Shown: positions 58,951 to 64,000 of the stretch, in pieces
Layout: the number at the start of each line of letters is the position of its first letter
Position numbering within the stretch: position 1 is the stretch's first letter
Assembly (NCBI GenBank): GCA_020638495.1
Contig: JACKIN010000001.1
Span: 558,001-622,000 of the forward strand
Reading direction: 5' to 3'
DNA length: 64,000 nucleotides
DNA from: Geminicoccaceae bacterium
Lineage (GTDB): Bacteria > Pseudomonadota > Alphaproteobacteria > Geminicoccales > Geminicoccaceae
Program-made: the position numbers and the translations under genes
The notes under the pieces: generated by a model
Told to the model about the DNA's origin: nothing
Databases searched by the model: none
The model's input: the letters and a program-made list of their open reading frames with translations, nothing else

Positions 58951-61900
58951 TCAGTGTCTGCCGAGCACTGCCAGGACATCGCGCGCCTCATGCAAATGCC
59001 GCGTGGCGTCGGCGAGCACGCGATCGGTATCGCCGGCGAAATCGGGCAGGCCGGCGAGAAGCCCGAGCAGGGCGGCGTCACGCTCGCTCGACAGCCGTTC
59101 GGCATGGCGCCTGGCCAGTCTGCGAACCTCTTCGGCGTCGCCCAGTTGCCGGGCGGCGGTCGCCAGCATCAGCACGATTTCGCCGGCTTCCGTGTCGATC
59201 GGGCCCGATTCCGGCAGGGCGACCTCGAGCGGTGACGCGGCGACGCGGACCGCAGGCCAGTCGCCGGCGTCGAAAGCGGCGCGCGCCCGCAGGAGCCCGG
59301 CCGCAGGCCCGTCCGTCAGGACAGTGGCGGTGCTGTTGGCGGCCAGCGCCTCGGCCATGAGCTGCTGGCGATCGGCGGTGAGCTCGGCGTCGACCGCGCC
59401 GAGCGGCGTGCTGTCGACGAGCGTCGCCAGCGCGCGGTCGGGTGCTCCCGAGGCGAGGTGCAGTCGGGCCAGCATGAGCCCGAGCCGCGCCCGTCTGGCG
59501 TCGCGCTCGGCATGGAGGCCGAGCCGGTCGTCGAGGATCCCGGTGCCGGCGGTCGCGAGGCCGGTGGCGAGCAGCGCCGCGCTCAGGGTGGCGGCCGCCT
59601 CGTCGCCTTCCGGCCCGACCGGCATCAGCTCGGCGAACCGGCGGTAGAGGAGGAGGGCGGAGGTCGGCGAGCGCTGGCCGGCCGCAAGCTCGTCCAGGGC
59701 TTCGGCGAAAAACGCGGCCATTTCCCTGGTGATGGCCTGAGCCTCGGCGGCGGGCGGTGAGCGATGCATGGCGGTCCGCAACGTATCCAGCGCCTCGTCA
59801 ATTCGGCCGGCCTCCTGCTGCAGCCCGGCGAGGCGCCGCCAGAGGGTGAATTCCTCCTGCTGACCGCGCCAGTGCCGGCGATCCGCCTCGAGCGTGGCGA
59901 TCGCCTCGTCGATGGAGATCTGCCCGGCGGCCAAAGCGAGTGCCGTGGCCGCGGCACGGGCGACCGCCCGCTCCTCGAGCGGGCCATTCCCCGCCAGCGC
60001 CTGCCAGGCGGCCAGCGCCTCGTCGGTCGCACCGTCGCGCTCGAGGGCCGTGGCCTCGAGCCGGCGCAGGCTGCGCAACCGGTCCGGGCGAAGATCCTGG
60101 ACCGTCAGCCGGTCGATCAGCTCGAAGGCGGCATCGGCCCGGCCGGTCTCCAGCAGCAGTCGGACACCCGGCAAAGCAAGCGTTGCCTGGAGATCCAGAG
60201 GGTAGGTGGCGAGATGGGCGAAGCCCCGCTGCCAGTCGGCGAGTCCCTGGTCCCAGGCGCCCGTGGCCGCTGCTGCGGCGCCACGCCAGAGCGCTGTTTC
60301 GTCGTCGGCAGCGAGCTTTCGGTCGGCGAGCTGTTCGGCCGCCTCGGCCGGACGGTCCATGAGCAGGAGCGCGGCGCCCGTCAGGGCCGCCTGCGCGGGG
60401 GGCGATGTCGATCCGGGCTCAGCGGTCTCGACAGTCGCGGCATCGAGCAGCTCGAGCACCTCAGCGCCGAGACCGTTCACGACGAGAAGCCGGGCAAGGT
60501 CGAGACGGGCTGCTTCACGGCTGGGCCTGTCGGCGGTCGTGAGTGCAGTCAGGAGCGCTGCCCGGCGTGTCCTGAAATCATCCTCCGCGAACCGGGCGAG
60601 GCCAAGCGGTGACGGTGGCGAATGCGCCTCGGCCCGATGCTCGCCTGGTGGTTCGTGATGAGGCACGGGATGTGGCCCAGCGTTGTCGTCCGCTGCGTGC
60701 GAGTCGACCGGCAGCCGGGCGGATTCCTCCATCGGCAGGTGAGCGAAGGTCGGCTCGGTCGAGGGGGCGGCGACGACGGCCGGTGGTGCGGCGGTCGGCA
60801 GGACGCCATGGGCGGGAGCCAGCAGCAGGCCGGCCGTGGTCAGGTCGTCCGGCTCGACCGGCTCCGCCAGCGCCCGCCACACGGCACCTTGGGCCGAGGG
60901 CAGGAGCCTCAGGCCGACGAAGCGGGATTCGACCAGGCGCGGCCCGGTCGGCGCCAGGGCGAGGCCGACGCCGAGATGATCGCCGATCACGGGGTCGACC
61001 AGCGAGGCGACGGACGTGATGCCGGGCAGCAGGAGGCCGTCGGCCTCGGGCGCCAGTGCCGGGGCACCAGTCGCGCCGGCTGGCTCCCTGGGTGGCCGCA
61101 AGGTCACCACCCAGCTCGCATCGTCGCGATGGACGAGCGCCGACCGCTCGTCGGTGAGGGCCAGGCGGAGGACGGTGGCGGACCCGTGACGCTCGCGGCG
61201 CAATCCGGTGATATGCTGCCCGACCGCTGTCGCGAAGGCCTCGGTGTCGATCTCGATGGCGTTCGCCTGCGCGCCAAAGACGGCCCACAGGCTGCGGCCA
61301 CGAACAAAGATGGCGGCGGGCACCGGGGCGGCCCAGCGGAAGGCGATCTCGGTCGAGGCGACGCCCCGCCGCGTGCCGGTGATGACGACAGGACCCTCGA
61401 CGGGCAACGCCGCCGGTGCCACCGGCGCGTCGCCGAGGTCGGTCGCTGCGTGGACGATCGGGGCCTTCTCGGCCGGCATGCCCGTGTCGGCAACGACCGC
61501 CGTTGGCGTGGGTCTGGCATGGGGGAGCGGAAAGTTTGGACTCGCGGGGCTCACGACGGTGTCGGCGGGAGCGCCGATGGCGTCTGGCGGTGGGGTGACG
61601 TCGATGACCAGCTTGTCCGGTTCAACCAGCAGGTCGCGGGCGGTGGCGGTCGCCGCGAGGCCGAGCGCCACGCGGTTTCCGTCGAGCGTTACACCGGTGA
61701 TCCCCGGCACCTCGCGCAGTCGACCGAGTGCCCAAGCGCTGAGTGGGCCGGGCAGGTCCAGCTCGAGCCCGGCGGGGCTTCGTTGCAGCAGGCTGGCGGC
61801 AGTGGCGACCGGCTCGATCACAAGGCGGACGAAACCCGGATGCTGGCCGACCCGCAGCCGAAGCTCGGTCGGCGCGGCGCGAAAATCGAGGACCAGAAGG

Positions 61901-62241
61901 CGCTCGTCGAGCAGCTCGAAGGTGAGATCGACCCCGGGCGTCGCCTCGACCGCGAGGCCGGCACCGTCGGCATCGACCTTGAGCGCTGCGAGGTAGCGAT
62001 GGAGCCGTCCGCTCAACTCGCTGAGCCGGGCCGGGAAGGGGTGGCTCGCCTGCACCTTCAGCCCGGCACCCTCGCGCGCGGTCTGGATCTCGACCGGCGC
62101 AGGCCATTCGATCACCAGCCGGCCATAGTTGTTATGCAGCCCGATGCGGACCATTGCCTCTGCCGCCCGGGCAACGTCTGGCAGAAGGCCGATCCCGGTA
62201 TCGAGAAGCGCCCAGAGGACGAGGAGGAGGCGCCAGCTCAT
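58951..62241 (-). CDS. Very large exported repeat protein (AMIN-like start, TPR-like rest)
   Basis: This 1096-residue protein has a signal peptide (MSWRLLLVLWALLDTGIGLLPDVARA). Residues about 30-125 resemble an AMIN-like beta domain (IGLHNNYGRLVIEWPAP, LAVEATPGVDLTFELLDERLLVLDF), with a second related stretch near 130-230 and a third near 280-385. A linker to about 545 is Pro/Ala/His-rich. From about 550 onward it is entirely alpha-helical with degenerate TPR-like pairs (RLDLARLLVVNGLGAEVLELLDAA, TRRAALLTALTTA, ARLGLMLARLHLASGAPDRALATL). It is translationally coupled to the MotB-like gene upstream (ATGA). It may be a periplasmic scaffold for that complex; this is inference. Confidence 0.75.
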   Translation of the reverse strand: MSWRLLLVLWALLDTGIGLLPDVARAAEAMVRIGLHNNYGRLVIEWPAPVEIQTAREGAGLKVQASHPFPARLSELSGRLHRYLAALKVDADGAGLAVEATPGVDLTFELLDERLLVLDFRAAPTELRLRVGQHPGFVRLVIEPVATAASLLQRSPAGLELDLPGPLSAWALGRLREVPGITGVTLDGNRVALGLAATATARDLLVEPDKLVIDVTPPPDAIGAPADTVVSPASPNFPLPHARPTPTAVVADTGMPAEKAPIVHAATDLGDAPVAPAALPVEGPVVITGTRRGVASTEIAFRWAAPVPAAIFVRGRSLWAVFGAQANAIEIDTEAFATAVGQHITGLRRERHGSATVLRLALTDERSALVHRDDASWVVTLRPPREPAGATGAPALAPEADGLLLPGITSVASLVDPVIGDHLGVGLALAPTGPRLVESRFVGLRLLPSAQGAVWRALAEPVEPDDLTTAGLLLAPAHGVLPTAAPPAVVAAPSTEPTFAHLPMEESARLPVDSHAADDNAGPHPVPHHEPPGEHRAEAHSPPSPLGLARFAEDDFRTRRAALLTALTTADRPSREAARLDLARLLVVNGLGAEVLELLDAATVETAEPGSTSPPAQAALTGAALLLMDRPAEAAEQLADRKLAADDETALWRGAAAAATGAWDQGLADWQRGFAHLATYPLDLQATLALPGVRLLLETGRADAAFELIDRLTVQDLRPDRLRSLRRLEATALERDGATDEALAAWQALAGNGPLEERAVARAAATALALAAGQISIDEAIATLEADRRHWRGQQEEFTLWRRLAGLQQEAGRIDEALDTLRTAMHRSPPAAEAQAITREMAAFFAEALDELAAGQRSPTSALLLYRRFAELMPVGPEGDEAAATLSAALLATGLATAGTGILDDRLGLHAERDARRARLGLMLARLHLASGAPDRALATLVDSTPLGAVDAELTADRQQLMAEALAANSTATVLTDGPAAGLLRARAAFDAGDWPAVRVAASPLEVALPESGPIDTEAGEIVLMLATAARQLGDAEEVRRLARRHAERLSSERDAALLGLLAGLPDFAGDTDRVLADATRHLHEARDVLAVLGRH

Positions 62242-62870
62242 GGTGGGTTGGTCAACGTGTCTCCCGGCGGCGGCTGGGTGCGCAGGGCCAGGCGCAGCCG
62301 ATCGCCACCCGGCTCGCCCGCGGCGGCGACGACCACCTCTGCATCGACCAGGCCCAGCTCCTGCGTGAGCCGGTGCTGAAATGCCAGGACGCGGTCGAGC
62401 CGAGCCGGCAGCGTCTCATCGACTCTGGTCGGCAGGCGAAAGCTCGCCTGCAACGCAAATCTCCGGGCGAGGTAGGCATAGGTGGCCATGAGCTCGGTCA
62501 GAGCACTCCGCTCGGCCGACGACGCGGAAGATGCCGGATCGGCCATGTCAATGTTAAGTTGAAATTCAGTGTAGCTTATATTCGCACTGGTTGCCAAGTC
62601 TCCCTGCTCGCGGAGCAGCGCCGCCAGATAGGCGAAGGATCGGTCGGCCTCGGCGCTGATCTCGGGCGCGGCCCGCTCCGCTACGGTGCCCTGCATTACG
62701 AGCGCGATCACCGGCCGATCCGGGTCGATCGGCATGAGCCCGGTCGCTGGTCCGCCGTCGAGCTCGCGCATCGAGAGGCCGAGGACGAAGAAGGTGAGCA
62801 GCAGGGCCACCACATCGGCCAGCATGATCGACCAGGCTCGCTGGCCGGCGAGGTGCCGCTCAGCCCGCAT
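62238..62870 (-). CDS. MotB-like membrane protein with conserved channel aspartate
   Basis: This 210-residue protein has a short basic N-terminus and one membrane helix with AWSIMLADVVALLLTFFVLGLSM. It matches the stator helix of MotB; Asp19 occupies the ion-carrying position. The rest (about 60-205) is a periplasmic domain with an OmpA-like secondary structure pattern (SALTELMATYAYLARRFAL, then RVLAFQHRLTQELGL, VVVAAAGE). The peptidoglycan-binding D and R residues of MotB/OmpA are not visible. ATG 62870 overlaps the upstream gene by 11 bases; GTG 62891 is possible. Confidence 0.75.
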   Translation of the reverse strand: MRAERHLAGQRAWSIMLADVVALLLTFFVLGLSMRELDGGPATGLMPIDPDRPVIALVMQGTVAERAAPEISAEADRSFAYLAALLREQGDLATSANISYTEFQLNIDMADPASSASSAERSALTELMATYAYLARRFALQASFRLPTRVDETLPARLDRVLAFQHRLTQELGLVDAEVVVAAAGEPGGDRLRLALRTQPPPGDTLTNPP

Positions 62871-63561
62871 CGGCTCGCCTGACGGCCACACGCGGCACGG
62901 CGAAACGCCAGGTTCCGGGGGCGAGGGCGGCGAAGCCGAGACTGAGTGCTGCGCCGGCGAGACCGTTGGCCGCGAGCACTTCGGCGAGAGCGGCGAGGCG
63001 GTCCCGGGCGGGATCGCCCACCGCCTCGGGCCATGCGGTGGTCACCACGAGTGGCGTGTCCCAGGCGGCGTCGCGGCCGGCGAGCGCGATAGCGAGGCGG
63101 CGGAGCAGCACGAGGCGTTCCCGCCGGACGGCGTTGCCCGGTGATGCGAAGAGATCCCCTTCGCCGAGTTCGAAGGCGATGAGCATGCCGGGCAGCTCCC
63201 GGGCGCTGGCCTGCACGGGCAGCGAGGCGGCGAGCCGGCGGCGCAACTGCTGCTCGGCGCGGACCGAACCGTCCAGGGGCTCGTTGTCGGCGGCGCTGCC
63301 GGAGGGGCCGGCAAAGCGATCGGCCAGCGCCTCGAGCACCGGTCCGGCCTTGGTGGCGCTGATCTCCGAGCGGCTGTAGAGCACGACGAAAAAGGCGAGC
63401 AGAATCAGCATCAGCTTGAGAAAGCCGTCGGTCGGCGATTCGGCAGGTGCCGGATCGAGGCGTGTCCCGGACGGTGCATCGGCCCGGGTGGCCTGGTAGC
63501 GCGCGGCATGCATGCCGTCGTCGGCTGGCGACTTTCGGGATTCCGGTCGGGTTTGCAGCAT
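62860..63561 (-). CDS. MotB-like membrane protein lacking the channel aspartate, degenerate OmpA domain
   Basis: This 233-residue protein has a disordered N-terminus of about 45 residues, one membrane helix GFLKLMLILLAFFVVLYSRSEI (46-67) in the MotB style but with no Asp, and a C-terminal OmpA/MotB-like domain. This has EGDLFASPGNAVRRERLVLLRRLAIAL, VVTTAWP where OmpA has GHTD, then RDRLAALAEVLAANGLAGAALSLGFAALAP. The peptidoglycan ligands are lost. The start is taken at ATG 63561 (GAGGTGGG upstream); ATG 63657 or 63513 are alternatives. It leads a three-gene minus-strand operon. Confidence 0.72.
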   Translation of the reverse strand: MLQTRPESRKSPADDGMHAARYQATRADAPSGTRLDPAPAESPTDGFLKLMLILLAFFVVLYSRSEISATKAGPVLEALADRFAGPSGSAADNEPLDGSVRAEQQLRRRLAASLPVQASARELPGMLIAFELGEGDLFASPGNAVRRERLVLLRRLAIALAGRDAAWDTPLVVTTAWPEAVGDPARDRLAALAEVLAANGLAGAALSLGFAALAPGTWRFAVPRVAVRRADAG

Positions 63562-63617
63562 GCCGGACGGGACCCACCTCAAGGGCGACCGCGCGCCGCT
63601 GTGGCATCCGCGATCGG

Positions 63618-63638
63618 CTATCCTTTGAGCGAGGATAG
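63618..63638. repeat. Short inverted repeat ahead of the MotB-like operon
   Basis: CTATCCT (63618-63624), seven-base loop, AGGATAG (63632-63638). It lies between the formate dehydrogenase gene's stop and the MotB-like start, so it could be a terminator of the former or an operator of the latter; no T-run. Confidence 0.35.
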
Positions 63639-63689
63639 GTCCGCCATGCTTGCTCAACCGTTAACGCGGCAGGTGGAGCACCTCGGCGG

Positions 63690-64000
63690 TCAGGCGGTCC
63701 CGCCAGATTCGCCAATCCGTTCGATCCGCGCGGCAGCGAATTTGAACTCCGGAATCTTGCCGAACGGATCGAGCTCCGGATTGGTCAGAACATTGGCCGG
63801 CGCCTCGACGAAGCAGAAGGGGATGAAGAGCATACCCCTGGCGACGGCGGGATCACGTCGCGCCATCAGCTCAATCGTGCCGCGGCGGGTCGAGATGCGT
63901 ACCCGCTCACCGGGGGCAATGCCGAGCTCGCCCAGGTCCTCGCCGCTCATGGCGACGAAAGCCTCGGGCTCGAGCGCATCGAGCATCGTCGCCCGCCGGG
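63690..64000 (-). CDS. fdsA: Formate dehydrogenase alpha subunit, C-terminal end (gene enters from the right edge)
   Basis: The last 103 residues of a molybdopterin oxidoreductase's dinucleotide-binding domain are present: MLDALEPEAFVAMSGEDLGELGIAPGERV, the STRRGTIELMARRD strand, and the tail GMLFIPFCFVEAPANVLTNPELDPFGKIPEFKF. The PFCFVEAxAN and TNPxLDPFGKIPEFKF strings are typical of NAD-dependent FdsA-type formate dehydrogenase and its close relatives. The catalytic Cys/Sec and Fe-S domains lie beyond the window, so the exact subtype is not certain. An fdsD or accessory gene does not follow it here. Confidence 0.8.
   Translation of the reverse strand, partial: RRATMLDALEPEAFVAMSGEDLGELGIAPGERVRISTRRGTIELMARRDPAVARGMLFIPFCFVEAPANVLTNPELDPFGKIPEFKFAAARIERIGESGGTA

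Noticed and set aside
60622..62379. 585-residue plus-strand open frame opposite the large repeat protein
   Set aside because: Low-complexity shadow of the minus-strand gene, which has a signal peptide and stop/start coupling to its neighbours.

Overview
This window is about 64 kb of very GC-rich chromosome from an alphaproteobacterium, most likely the Rhodospirillales/Geminicoccales part of the class. That placement is inferred from gene content: a zapA / 6S RNA / 5-formyl-THF cyclo-ligase order, DUF4164, DUF1285, DUF6111 and DUF4159 families, the rpsB-to-bamA operon, cysS-cimA-trmJ, and an FdsA-type formate dehydrogenase end. Nearly everything is coding. Genes are packed in operons with many 1-20 base overlaps, there are no insertion sequences, tRNAs or CRISPR arrays, and both ends cut through genes (transketolase on the left, a formate dehydrogenase alpha subunit on the right).

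Left third (1-24.4 kb). Transketolase diverges from a DUF4164-zapA-6S RNA-fau-ymdB cluster. A tiny HisKA-only protein, gamma-glutamyltransferase and RlmI follow. A type I secretion ABC transporter/adaptor pair has its own promoter. An orphan sensor kinase with a small lipoprotein comes next, then the rpmH-rnpA-yidD-yidC-hpt-engB run and argB. A copper-type bufferin locus (YHS protein, DUF2282 precursor, DUF692/MNIO enzyme, DUF2063 partner, DoxX protein) follows, then an SDR and a cytochrome c'/diheme cytochrome c pair.

Middle (24.4-45.9 kb). A MoxR-DUF58-DUF4159-membrane protein operon on the minus strand faces a plus-strand series: DUF1285, CoA-pyrophosphatase-type NUDIX, DUF6111, CCA-adding enzyme and a renalase-like oxidoreductase. 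Then comes the classical operon rpsB-tsf-pyrH-frr-uppS-cdsA-dxr-rseP-bamA-skp-fabZ (translation, lipid carrier and phospholipid precursors, isoprenoids, envelope protease, outer-membrane assembly). The lipid A genes lpxD, lpxA, lpxI and lpxB, which normally sit around fabZ in this neighbourhood, are missing while their flanks, including gltA and gltX, are in place.

Right third (45.9-64 kb). gltA and a first gltX run leftward. ComEC, a small membrane protein and a Wzc-like chain-length regulator/BY-kinase run rightward; the latter two lie behind an AT-rich promoter with a perfect inverted repeat. A second gltX, cysS, cimA and trmJ follow. The last operon (minus strand) holds two MotB-like membrane proteins, only one of which keeps the ion-carrying aspartate, and a 1096-residue exported repeat protein. 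No MotA-type partner is visible. This is the best candidate for an undescribed system here.
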